From positions 62,001 through 126,000 of the forward strand of contig NW_026570277.1 in assembly GCF_019649055.1 (NCBI RefSeq): a DNA stretch of 64,000 nucleotides. The letters run 5' to 3'. Below, one piece after another: positions 1-11,558 of this stretch. The notes below the pieces were generated by a model. The model was not told the origin of the DNA and made no database searches. It saw only the letters and a list, made by a program, of their open reading frames with translations. How positions within the stretch are numbered: the first letter of the stretch is position 1; each line of letters begins with the position of its first letter. The stretch is from Paramacrobiotus metropolitanus. Its lineage: Eukaryota; Tardigrada; Eutardigrada; Parachela; Macrobiotidae. The position numbers were made by a program, and so were the translations under genes.

Positions 1-1698
1 TCGGCCACCATGGAATTCAATTCGGAACTCCAGTCAAAACTAAACGCTACCATGTACACCACGAACGAGCACAACTGCAGCAGGGTGGCCATCCACATAC
101 CCACCCGCGTCATGGTGCTCGCAATGGGCACCACGAGAAAATGCCCCACCACGTACAGCCATTCCGCGACAAACGCCAGCAAATTCTTGCCACATCCTTT
201 CGCACGATCCGCCGGGGTCTCCGCTTTGCGACCGTACTCTTTCTTAAATAGCACCACCATGAATACGGCAATAATCACCATCTGGACAATGGTAACCAGC
301 ACCAGACAAGCATAGTTGTACAGAAAAAGCGACGCCACATGACAGTAGCGACACATAATGTACAGTTGGTTGGCCAGCACGCCGGCGTAGTTGCACACGT
401 TGGGCTTCAAGAGTTCTGTTAGTTCTTTCCATTCGATGTAGTCCTTCTCCGCCAGAAGCCGGTTGTTAGCGGAACACATACCCGGAAGATGGTTAACCGC
501 CGGGAAATACTTGGCGATGGAGAAGAAGGCAAAGAAGATGATGATCCATTTCCAAAACGGCGGCGGGGTTCCCTGTGATGCCCAGGCTAATGCGGCCAAT
601 AAAAGTTGGATGACTAACTGCGGAGCCGATTCGAATTTGATTTCATCCAGCTGGGCTTTCTGTAGGAAGAGCAGCTGGAAAGTCGGGTCGCGCTTGTACA
701 TATACGTATCACGGAATTTTTGAGGATCCTCGCGGTGTAATTTAAAGTCCTTCATAAAGGCGAGTGACCTGCAGAAAGAAATGAAACCATGTTTCTGTGC
801 TTATTGCGGTTGCTGTACCGAAGAGGGTCTATAAGATCACTTAATTTCGCATTTCCTCGTGGCAGCTGAAGAGCTTATCGAATTTCTTTTGGATTTCAAA
901 AACTTTGACTTTCTCAATAACTTAAAACTGTCATTTTTATACAGCTATAAAAAAATTGCCTATTTCGCTTTTTCCTCTATTTTAGGACACTCTTTGTGTA
1001 CACGTTCCACACGGTTACGGGTCACGACCGAGTAACCGTCGACTGGGAACGCTTCTGCGTAAACTGTGGTCTGTGGTACCAAGTGCCTCATTTCGTTTTC
1101 ATTTTGTTAAATAAAGGTTTTGCGTTAATTCGAGGTTTTGCAAAACTATTATCATCAGTGCCTTAATAAACAAATAATAAATGAGTACCTCATACCTGCA
1201 GAGAATACTTAAAGGGTAAATTTCACAAAATCGCTTTACGTAGGCCTTCCTTAACCACTGCGGTAAATAATGCTCCAGACCATATTCCGGATCCAGATGC
1301 TCGCTTTCCGACGGTACCAGCGTGATGTCCGTATTAGTGATGAGGCGGTCCGTCACGCGTGACCAGTTTAGTTTGATATTCGGGGCGCCTGCCAGGGCAC
1401 TGCGGCAGAGGAAGCGGATAAACGACACCACCGACGGCAGGATCACAATCAGCGACATCACTATGCGCCACTCGAAGTGGATGCGGTACGGGTTTTTTAT
1501 CCACATGTGGTATACATCCCATACATCGAAGGCAAAATCCAGCACCATTAAACCCAGAGTGCAGATCAAAAAAGAGGTGACGAAGGTGAACAAGGAAAGG
1601 TTCAGCGGATCCGACTGCAGGCCAAGGCACCAATGTGCCATGGAAAAATTGGGAAGCAGCGGCCGGCAGATGCCCCGGATTACGTCCCCGTGAGCCAT
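1..1698 (-). CDS. XK-related-like multi-pass membrane protein, 3' end outside window
   Basis: Two exons: 1698-1196 and 768 to beyond the window edge. The donor after CTGCAG and the acceptor at 769-770 join in phase (two bases plus one) and the frame stays open to base 1, giving at least 423 residues. Exon 1 has hydrophobic stretches near residues 31-60 and 80-105. Exon 2 carries FESAPQLVIQLLL near residue 213, followed by more membrane segments. A Glu-Ser-x-Pro-Gln stretch at the start of a membrane helix is typical of the XK/XKR family, whose members include caspase-activated phospholipid scramblases at the plasma membrane. That family link rests on this motif and on topology, so it is moderate. 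The ATG at 1698 is the first in the frame that gives a sensible product. It could instead be an unrelated lineage-specific membrane protein. Confidence 0.6.
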
Positions 1699-2691
1699 CA
1701 GAGAAAGAAAGGGAAAGAGACCACTTTAAAAAAAATGTAATAGACAATAAAACGTTATCTGTGTTTTTCATGTGCATTGTGCGCGCGCATGATGATGAGT
1801 ATCACATAAAAGCATTTTTTATGCGCTAACAAGAGAAGTTGACTATAACGTGCGATGCTGATAAAATAGCCCACCTTTTTCGGAAAAAAACTAGAGATTA
1901 CCAGTGGTATTCGTAGTTTAATATTGCGCACTCGGTGTATAAAAGACGTCAGTTGTATGATAAAAGTACTTGTCGGCTGTGTGACTAATATGTATAAACC
2001 ATGATATAGTATTTAACATAGTATCACCAGTTGAGCTCAACGTCCCCTCCGGGATGCCTCCAGGCTGCTCGAGCCAGTGCACATGAAACCGGCATCTTTT
2101 TGACGAGTGACTCCAGTCGTCCAAGTCAACCAGTTCACGTTACTAGTAAAATATCATATTTTTTGTCATTATGTCGTCAACGTGGTTCTCAGTGTAGTCT
2201 CCGAAAAATCAGCAAAACTAGTAACCAAGATACATTTAATTTTCCCTTTACTAAAAAATTATTGTTAATCTGCCCCTCATATCTTTATTTTTAGAATTTT
2301 TTCTTGAAAGTAAAAATACCATAATTTTTGGGTTTTGATATCGTTGGCTCATTCTTAAAATTTGGCAAATTTTAGGCAGGCAACAAAACCGCACATATTC
2401 TGAAAAAATATTATATCTTCACCGTAAAGATCTGAGACACTTAACGTTGATTATTGAAATTGCCCACGGGGCGCAACATTCAGCAGCCGTTTGTATTGTA
2501 CTGTAAATAGCACATATCGCCTCCAGTTGCCGGCTTGCTGTAGCGGTACCTGGCTTTTCCTTTGCCAGACGCACCGACAGTGGGCTCCTACCGTGTTTGT
2601 TGTTATTCCACCCCAAAAAAATCATAATCAATCATTTATCCAAGTTCGACTCGTGTTATACATTTTTAAATAAAATCAACGCCAATACAGT
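1699..2691. other. intergenic spacer between divergent genes
   Basis: About 1 kb between the start of the leftward XK-related-like gene and the start of the rightward transporter, so both promoters should lie here. It is AT-rich with short ORFs on both strands that show no family motif. No convincing core promoter element was recognised. Confidence 0.5.
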
Positions 2692-5204
2692 ATGGGAAAG
2701 GAACGCTGGTTTATCTTGTTCTACTGTTGCGTTGTGAGCTTCGCCGTGGATTTCTTCTACGATGAGCCGTCAGCGTTGGTGCAACGTTTAACCGCGCAAT
2801 CGGTGTACTGCGTTAATGGGACCGACCAAGCGTGCCTGCATCTGGATATGGTGCAGTTTAATTCCTTCTTCTCTGGAGCATCGTGGGCCAGCGCCGTAGC
2901 GGCAATCGTGGCCGGTATCTGTGTCGATCGCTATGGCGCAATTACGCCGTTGTGGCTGTCGATGGGATTCCTTTTTGCCGGCTCGTAAGTGTTATCCGCC
3001 ATCCGGCAAAAAAATATTTAAAACCCAGGAAATTTAGTTCTTCGTCTGGGATGTAAGTATCATGTTACTATTAAATAACAAAACAAAGATTGTACATATG
3101 AACAGAAATTTTACCCTTTTTGAGCAAATGTTTCTTTAAACAAAAAGCTGTAAACCTGTCAAATTTTGGCAAAAAAATCTGTCTAGTGATTTTAAATTCA
3201 TTTCGAAGGATATAGTTATGCTCACTACGAATAGTAATTGACATTTATAAATACGAGTATGTATGTTAATTAAAAAATGGATCCGGATCCCAAAATACTA
3301 AAGCCATTTAAAACATTTTTATTTGTTTTATGCGTCAGTTATCATTAATATATTCTGACAATTAAATCCAAACAATAAGTACAATACAATCTATAATTAA
3401 AAATAATGAGAACCGTGTAAACAAAATGTTTCGCTACAAATTCGCTGCGCCACAAACTAAAGGAAGTTCTTAATTATTTTATCTGTGATTCAAGTTAATT
3501 CCAGTGTGTTATATCTGAATTTGAAAAAACAAAATTTGTAGAAAACACATTTTTGAATTATTTTTTTTTATGAAGCATGAACCGAGAAATGAAAACATGA
3601 AACATTAAGTTTTTTGAAACATGAAATATTTTTTTTTGATTTATTAAGATTTTTTGCAGTGTAATGTTTGCCGCCGGCAGTTACGCTGCCTCAAACTCTG
3701 GCGCCTTCGGCTGGATGCTGTCCGGGCGTATCCTCTACGGTCTCGGCACCGGGGCGGCGGTGACCATTTGCCACCAGCTGAAAGCCATCTGGTTCCAGTA
3801 CGACGAGCTGGCTGTCTCCTTCGGCCTTCACATTGTCGCTGGGCGGATCGGCAGTGCGGCGGCCTACGCCATTATCGGCACGGCGGTGACCAGTATCGGC
3901 CTGTCCAACTGTCTCTGGATCGGGTGCGGTGTGACCGTCCTGGCGTGTGTGGCCATCGTCGGCCTGGTCAACCGGGAAGAGAGGATTATCGAGAGCGGGA
4001 TCCCCGTGACGGTCACTAAGGCCAGCGAATCCTTCCGCACGCTGGATGGGCTTTACTGGTGTTTTGCCGTGGTTGCGTTTCTTATGTACGGGACGGTGTC
4101 GACCTTCACCGCCAATGGGGTGGCGCTCGTTGCAGTACGTAGCGAAAAAGCTGCTTTCGATATAGAAACTGCTACCTTAGAAAATAAATTTGCACGACAA
4201 AAATCGAAAATCTACCATAGGCTGATATGCGTAATAATTTATATATAACCGCTTACAAATTTAGTTACGCGAATGCGAATAAAATAATAAAACACGCAGT
4301 TTTATAATTACTGTACATTAAATATTCTATCGAAAAGATTCACTGTCAGATTAAATTAAAATTAATTGTACAAATAATCAGGATTGATTACAAATGCCCG
4401 AAGAATTCGGTGTGAGCTTCGATTTCTCAGCGCATTTCCATAAATGCATAAGTAAACAGTTAGAAAAACTGCAGAAAGCATAAATTGTTCATAACTGCTC
4501 GAAAGCCTAAGAAATCAAAACCATGATCGTTTTAGGATGTCTACGGCCGCACCGAGACGGTCTCCAGTCTAATCGTCGGCCTGGTGTACGACATCAGCCT
4601 AATCACGCCCTTCCTGGCCATCTTCCTGGATAAATTCGGGAAACGCGACTACTGGGTGACGTCCAGCAGTATCTTCCTTCTGGCCGGGCTCCTCTTCTTC
4701 CTGATCCCCGCTTGTCCTCCCTGGGTTCTTCCCGTTTTCATTGGCATCGCCTACTCCATCTTTCCCACGACTGTCTACAGCTCCCTACCTCTCATCGTTC
4801 CCCAACGCTCCATGGGCGTGGCCAACGGGGTTATCAAGTTTGGGCAGTACGCCGGGATCGGGAGCTTGACACTGGCTGGAGGAGCGATACTGGACCTCCT
4901 ACCGACGAACGATAACCGGCGTTGGCTGAATTTCGCACTGTTTCTAGCCGGGATGGCGGTACTGGCTTTGGTTATTGCCGTTGTGATCAATTTCTTGAAT
5001 GCCAAGACCGGAAAGCGTTTGACGCCGTCACAGCGGGAGCGCCGTCAGGCGGCCGATATTGAAGAAGTCACGCCCATCAGTGTGGATTTCGGGGTGGAGC
5101 GGCACGGGAGCGTGGTCCGAGAGACGGTCGAGGTTACGAGAAAAATCTCACCGGGTTCGTCGCTAGGCTCGCTGCCGCCGCCTCAGCGCGTTTCCATTTC
5201 CTGA
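2692..5204 (+). CDS. MFSD1-like major facilitator transporter, copy 1
   Basis: Three exons, 2692-2984, 3660-4134 and 4536-5204, give 478 residues with all joins in phase and GT-AG borders. Residues 6-24 form the first helix, ending in a YDEPSAL segment like the one that marks MFSD1 at the end of TM1. Residues about 119-165 carry GRILYGLG, a wF segment and SFGLHIVAGRIGS, the MFSD1 signature around TM4-TM5. Exon 3 supplies the C-terminal six helices, with a DKFGKRDYW loop that fits the MFS loop after TM8. Human MFSD1 is a lysosomal dipeptide exporter that works with GLMP; substrate and location here are inference. One N-glycosylation sequon (NGTD) lies in the first lumenal loop. The tail is short, with EEVTPI shared with copy 2. 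The start is supported by identical placement in copy 2. Confidence 0.85.
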
Positions 5205-6107
5205 CTTCCCAAATCAAAACGCAGAAAATAACGCTTTTTTTTCTGGATCGTGCATTTGCAATGGTGATAGATTGGTGGGTGCCGTTGTTGAAAATGTCGG
5301 TAGGATATTTATGATACGTGTGAGTTTAATAATTTCGAAATATGTGTGTAGTTTTGCGAGTATATTGTCGGCCAGTGTAAGGCTTGCCACCAGTCTGTTG
5401 TGATGCGAACTCTATTTTTATTAAGACATGGATTTTGTTCATCCGATAAACTAGCCTAATAAACTTTAGGGTCTTACTCGTACAGAAGCAAATGTTTTTC
5501 TTCGCCAAGGAAAACTAGTATTGCGGGACGCAATATTGGTTTTCCAGCGGCCGGTTTTTACTTTGGTGCCAGCTCAAAGACATCCACACCCAAAAGTGTT
5601 TTTCAGTTGGTGAAAACTTCAAAGCGGCAAAGGTATTCACTATTTTCTTAGGAAGGAAGCCGATTTTAGTTGACTTTATCATGTATAGGTAGATAACAAA
5701 GTGTGAGTATTTTTACCGGGTACGAATAGTTTAGTTTATCCTGCCATTTATTGCTTTTTACTGCTGTTGTAAAGCTATAAGCTGGTGGGCAGAAAGAAGC
5801 TTCGCTTCTCAGTAAAGCCGATACATCCTGTGTCGTTATTGGTTGTCGTTGGCGCCCAGCCCCTGAACCGATGCCCGCGTAGCCATTTTTCTCTTCTCAT
5901 TTCGAACGCGCGCTACAGGTTTCAGAAGCCTTCATTTTCCGAACCGTGTCGATCTGAACTTTCACTGCGCGTTGAAAAATAATTTTCAATAGTTTTTGAC
6001 CTTTGAGCTCAGGTTTTCTGCCTTAGTTTTTACAGTCTTATAGGTTGATTCGTCTTCTGGCTATTTCGAGTCTTTCCTTTCCAGTTTAAGCCGTTTAGTG
6101 ACGTGAA
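5205..6107. other. 3' flank of transporter copy 1 and promoter side of RRM gene
   Basis: Holds a candidate AATAAA polyadenylation signal at 5458-5463. The rest is AT-rich, and the stretch just before 6108 is pyrimidine-rich and probably 5' UTR of the RRM gene. No other gene was seen. Confidence 0.5.
5458..5463 (+). promoter_or_regulatory. candidate polyadenylation signal (AATAAA)
   Basis: First AATAAA on this strand after the transporter stop codon, about 250 bases downstream. Position only; not confirmed by transcripts. Confidence 0.4.
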
Positions 6108-7246
6108 ATGGCGACCCGCAAGTCCTTCCTGCCACGTGACATTTCGGGAAATGCAAGTCAGTGCCATACTGCCGAGATCGACAGATGCCGAGTAATCGTC
6201 AACTATCTCCCCGTCACCGTCAAGGAGCCATTTGTCGAGCAGATCTTCGGCACGAGGAAGATCCTCGGTCAGCACGGCGAACTGCTGGAATGCAGAGTAA
6301 TTCGCCGTCGGGTGCACGGTAAGAGAGCGCGTCTGCACACGGAATTCAACGTATGGCGTTCACTATATACTGCAAAAGTGGATTTGAGGCCGTTTCTTCG
6401 GGAATATCGAGTTCACATGATAACGTTTAATAATAAATAAAATACCTTAATCGTAAACGGATGTGGAATTTCAGGTGATCGGATTAGTCGCGGATACGCA
6501 TTTCTGACGTACAGCCACGAGGACGCGGCCGCTCGGGCGGTAAAGTTGCTGAACGGGTTTATCCTGCTTAACAGTGGCTCGCCGGAGGATGTCGATGCAG
6601 CGGGCGATCGCAAAGTGAAACAGCTGAAGGTAGTCTTGGTGATCGGTTCAGCACATACAGGATTCTATTGACAGAAAATATGACTTTACGTTTTCTTAAT
6701 GCAGGAATATCTGTAATCTTAAAGCTGTTAAATTTCAATTACTTTACGATGGAGTTAGAATTTTATGAGTGATATTGGTTATCTTGCTATTTACCGCAGG
6801 TATCCTTCTGTCGACCCTCGGACGCCGAGCACCAGAACACCAACCTCTTCATCACTGGCGTTCCGTGCGAGTGGGAGCTGGAGGACCTCCGTGAGCATTT
6901 CGGCCGTTCTGGCGGCGCCATCCTCACAAACAAGCTGGCTCCCCGCAACTGTATCTGCAGTAAGCTGACAAAATCTCGTTAACCATTTTCTAATGCTTCC
7001 ATTCAGGAGCCATCAACCGTTGACCTGTTTATACCTTTTGCAGAGGGCGCTGTGGTAAATGGCAATCCCACCGTGCCGTGCGAGACGACCAACTGGGCCT
7101 TTGTCCGCTTCTCCCGCCACGCGGATGCCGTTGCAGCGCAGCGTCGCTGGCACATGCAGCAGCCACAGCCCGGACGGGGCCGCCCCCTCAACGTAAGGAT
7201 CCTGGACGACGACCGTGCCGGCCTGCGCTACTTGCAGCTCCAATAA
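6108..7246 (+). CDS. ELAV/Sxl-like RNA-binding protein with two RRMs
   Basis: Four exons, 6108-6318, 6475-6629, 6800-6959 and 7044-7246, give 242 residues; every junction keeps phase. RRM1 has RNP2 RVIVNYLP at residues 28-35 and RNP1 RGYAFLTY at 76-83. RRM2 has RNP2 NLFITGVP at 137-144 and RNP1 NWAFVRFS at 192-199. The VNYLP wording of RNP2 and the short LKVSFCRPS linker between domains match the ELAV/Hu and Sex-lethal group, which bind U-rich RNA and control splicing and mRNA stability. The protein is diverged: RRM1 has extra residues before the RNP2 to RNP1 region and RRM2 carries a longer loop. There is no third RRM and no long hinge, so it is nearer in layout to Sxl than to vertebrate Hu proteins. 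It lies between two copies of a tandem transporter array and is unrelated to them. Confidence 0.8.
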
Positions 7247-8572
7247 GCGGCCGCGTCCAGGTCATCTGCATTGTAGTTGTGTTTGTTTTTTACTTTACGT
7301 GTTGATATTGCAAGTATGTACCGTATCTGTTGTTGTGTGTGTATCTGTTGTTCCCGTATTTTGTTTTGTCGAGGTGCCTTGTGCGTCGATCCTTCGATCG
7401 TATTTTTTTGCAAATGTATGTATTGCGCTGTTAGCCGAGTTGAAACCGGCTTAATCACTGTATGCGATGGGATGTTGGTACGCACCTGAGTGAATAAATG
7501 AAAAGAGTATATGAAAGTAAGCAGTTTCGTCACTGGAGTAAGTGAAAGCGTATATCGCAAATTGACAGATAAATAATCTGTTTCGTAGCATGAGGGAGAA
7601 AGACTATATCAAGATATACTGACATGTGAAGAGGTGTGTCGAATCTTACTATGCGATTCGGGATCGGAGAGGGAGAATTCCAGCAAAAATGGTCAATACT
7701 GCTGGCTTGATGAGCAACTTCATGCAGACCTGGTTAGTATCTAGGTATTCTGCGGCGTCGAAGCAACGGTTCCGTGCAGCAACCCCAATTTTGCAGAGTA
7801 GTGCATTTTGTAGTACATTCACTAATATGTTCGTGTGTATTCAGTATATGACTGTATATCCATGTGCCCTTTATCAATAATGAAAAACCGGCACTTCCGC
7901 CCTCGAGAAAACAGTGTCTGCTGTTTCGGAAAGCCATGACACTTGTCTGCATGTAGGTAATTTTTACACAGAGTAGTGACCGATACCACCAGTACGCAGA
8001 GATGCGGACGAATTTGTTTCTGAATTCACTGTATCGCATGTGCAACTACACTATCCGGTGTCCCGTACCAAAACACGTATTGCTTCGTCCAAATACTCAC
8101 ATACGTAAAACCCTGCGTACCACCTTGATGAGAATAGGCGGCGATTTGCTTATGAAATCGACTAATAATAATTTTTTCGTTTTGTTAATGAATGTTATTA
8201 CCCTGTTATATCTGTACATTGTTCTGGAGACTATTTAGATTTTCTATAGAGATAAAAACGCGTAACAGAATTTCAGTAAATTACTGTACAAGTACATGTA
8301 CAATATGATTGACAAGTGTATAAGAGCTTTGCAGACTGCGCATTGTCTGAGCGTACATAGTACACTGCTGCCGGGCATTTACGCTGTGAAATTCCGCCTG
8401 TAACCACTTAATCGCACTCAGTAAACCAGAAAAATTATTTTTCACCTTCTACAGCTGATTTATAGAACAGAATTCCCCAGATATGGTCGTACGATAATAA
8501 GGAGTTTCCTAATTAAAATGTGAGTGCATAATTTCCAGCGCAACATTACTTACCGTTCCCGTTGGTGGAAGG
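7247..8572. other. intergenic spacer with candidate poly(A) signal
   Basis: AT-rich spacer. Overlapping short ORFs near 7250-7560 are GT-repeat-like and have no domain. AATAAA at 7493-7498 probably ends the RRM transcript. The last bases before 8573 should hold the promoter and 5' UTR of transporter copy 2. Confidence 0.5.
7493..7498 (+). promoter_or_regulatory. candidate polyadenylation signal (AATAAA)
   Basis: Lies about 250 bases after the stop of the RRM gene, on the same strand. Confidence 0.4.
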
Positions 8573-11179
8573 ATGGCCAAGGAGCGCTGGTTTATCCTCT
8601 TCTACTGCTGCATTATCGCCTTTTCCGTGGATTTCTTCTATGATGAGCCGTCGGCGTTGGTGGCCCGTTTGACGGGCACCTCGGTGTACTGCGTCAATGG
8701 GACGGATACGTCGTGTTTAGAGCTGGATATGGTCCAGTATAATGCCTTTTTTTCCGGCATATCCTGGGCTAGCGGGGTGGCGGCTTTGGTAGCCGGGCTA
8801 TGTATTGATCATTATGGGCCGGTGACACCGTTGTGGTTTTCCATAGCGCTGATTTTTGCCGGCGCGTAAGTGCATTCGCAAATTACCTACAGAAAATCGC
8901 TAATGAGAAAATGCTATTTTAAAATTTGTATGTATGTATTTAGTGACTATTTACAGTCTGTACCCTGCTAAAACTGAATATGTTTAAATTTTCTTAATTC
9001 ATAGAAAATTCCCGTATGTACAGTAGATTTCTTTGTATAGATTTGCGCACTACGTTGAATTTTGTCACTTGAACCGCTTTTACAAAATTCGTAAAAATTG
9101 CTGCGTATAATAAATTTGCCTTTGAAAGTGAATTCAACTGGTGCTGCCTTATTTCGAAATGATAATTAAAGAATTTATGTACACATAATCATTTTTCTTT
9201 AAATATTATTTAACTGTTAGTTTTCTATTTGGCAATTTTTGCACTGAGTTCAGTTTTTGAATTTTCATTTGCAATTTAATAAATCTAAGAAATGATATAC
9301 GAGTAATTCCTGCTCTGCTGCAAAATTGTCGTAATTCTACAGAATTCTGTATTCGTACTTCTGTATAATATCATGTGTGAAATTAAAAGAAAAGTCTTCT
9401 AAAATTTTTAAATATTCTACATTAAAGCATAGTCGATCCTGTGTTTGGAATATGGTAGAAGTAGGGTATAAGTCCGTATAACGTATATTATTTCTCCAAA
9501 AGCGAAAAAAAATTAATTTGCACCACTTTCGCTGTAGATTATTATTCGCCGGCGGCAGCTACGCCAGCTCCACCACGGTGGCCTTCGGCCTCATGTTAGC
9601 CGGAAGGGTGATCCACGGGATCGGTGGCGGGACCGTCGTTACGGTATGCCACCAGATGAAAGCCGCCTGGTTCCATTACGACGAACTAGCCTTATCCTTT
9701 GGCCTGCACATCCTATGCGCCCGCCTGGGGAGTGCGGCCGCCTACGCCATCATCGGGACGGCCGTCACCACGCTGGGACTGTCCGGTTCTCTGTGGATCG
9801 GGTTCGGGGTGACGTTGTTGGCCTGTATCGCCATCGTCGGGCTGATAAACCGCGATCACCGCATCCATGACAGCGGCATTCCCAGTTCCATGTCGGGGGC
9901 GGGGCATTCCTTCCGCCGGCTGAATGGATTGTTCTGGTGTTTGGTCATCGTGGCGTTTTTGTTGTACGGCGTGGTGTCGACGTTCACCGCCAACGGGGTG
10001 GCACTCATTACGGTGAGATTGCTCTCATTGCAGTCCGCAACATTTTAAGTATTTCCGACTATTTAAAATAAAAATAATATGATATGCTAACGGCAAAATA
10101 ATATTACCTCAAAATTAACTTAACGCTACTGTTTTGCTTGATACCAACATAATAAAATCAGTTATTTAACACGTACCATTATAAAAAGAACGTTTTTATT
10201 AGTTTTTTCAATACTACTGTCTATAAATATTAAAATCTATATGCCATACTGAAAAAAAGGCTATAGCACAAATAGTGTGAACAGTGAACACATGAATATA
10301 AATAATTTATAAAAAAATAAATATTAATATTATTGATGAAAAATAAATATTTACGTTATATAAAACTCGTGGCAGCCAAAGTCGAGCAATAATAATTTTT
10401 ATTGAAGCGGTGATAAACGGCACTTCAAATATTTCGGCAATTTGTTCACCGTAAATGCGAAAGGATGAAATCAAAACGTAATGATTTTGCGTCTGTAGGA
10501 CATATACGGCCGTTCCGAATCCGTATCCAGCTTGATCGTCGACCTGATCTACGACATCTGCCTGATCACCCCCTTCCTGGCCATCTTCATGGACAAATTC
10601 GGCCACCGCGACTGGTGGATCACAGCCAGCAGCCTCTTCCTGATAATCGGTCTGGGCCTCTTCCTGGCACCCCGCTGCCCACCCTGGGTGATCCCGGTGT
10701 TCTTCGGCCTGTCCTACGCCATCTTCCCCACCACCCTTTACAGCTCTCTCCCCCTGGTGGTCCCCCAGCGCTCCCTGGGCATCGCCAACGGCGTCCTGAC
10801 CTTCGTCCAGTACGCCAGCACCGGCATCTTGACCCTAGGCGCCGGGGCCATCCTGGACATGCTCCCGAGTGATGACAACCGGCGATGGCTGCGTTTTACT
10901 ATCTTCCTGGCGGGAATCGCCGTCCTGGCGATCCTCCTGGCTTTTATTATTAACTGCCTAAACGCCAAGACCGGACGCCGGCTGACACCGTCCCAGAAGG
11001 TCCGCCGGCAGGCCGTGGACATTGAAGAGGTCACCCCGATTAATATTGATTTTGTCACGGAGCCCCATGGGAGTGTGGTGAGGGAGACAACGGAAATCCG
11101 CAAATCGGAGACTTCGATGCCGGCTTCCTGGAGATCGTTCCCGTCGCGGCAAGAAGTGAGAGTGACATCGGATTTTTAA
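8573..11179 (+). CDS. MFSD1-like major facilitator transporter, copy 2
   Basis: Three exons, 8573-8865, 9538-10012 and 10499-11179, give 482 residues. Exons 1 and 2 are 293 and 475 bases, exactly as in copy 1, with the same phases, so the two genes arose by whole-gene duplication. The protein shares the RWFILFYCC start, YDEPSAL, the NGTD sequon, the GR..hGiG segment and FGLHILCARLGSAAAYAIIGTAV with copy 1. Exon 3 has the DKFGHRDWW loop and the EEVTPI tail motif. A single-residue charge pattern in the C-terminal tail differs from copy 1, ending in a short Ser/Arg-rich stretch. As with copy 1, lysosomal small-peptide transport is the family role and is only inferred here. The ATG sits in a good context (aaggATGGCC). 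Introns are AT-rich and differ fully from those of copy 1. Confidence 0.85.
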
Positions 11180-11558
11180 AACGCGCTTGTCTGCTTAGAT
11201 TTCCGGTCGATTTGATGAATTTTTGTTTACGCGATGTGCATTTACCGTTTACCGGCATTTTAATGGATTTTGCTGCTGTGCGTTTTCGGCATATAAAGAA
11301 AGCGATGCGTTGTAAAAACGCCTTGAGCTATGTTCCGCGCAACAACCATGCTTCCGCCGCGGGCACAACAAGCGTTTTTCTTTAGCAAACCTTTACACAG
11401 ACAACCTAGGTTCTTGTTAACGGTTTTACTATGTACACATCAACACATCTTCCACGCGTTACGTCATGGTAATTCCAGTATTTCACCACCCACGATTTTC
11501 TTAAAAATTCATTTAATCAATTTAAAATATAACAACCGGATAATTGTGTATATATAAA
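11180..11558. other. spacer between transporter copies 2 and 3
   Basis: Short AT-rich spacer of about 380 bases. It must hold the 3' end of copy 2 and the promoter of copy 3; no clear signal was recognised. Confidence 0.5.
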
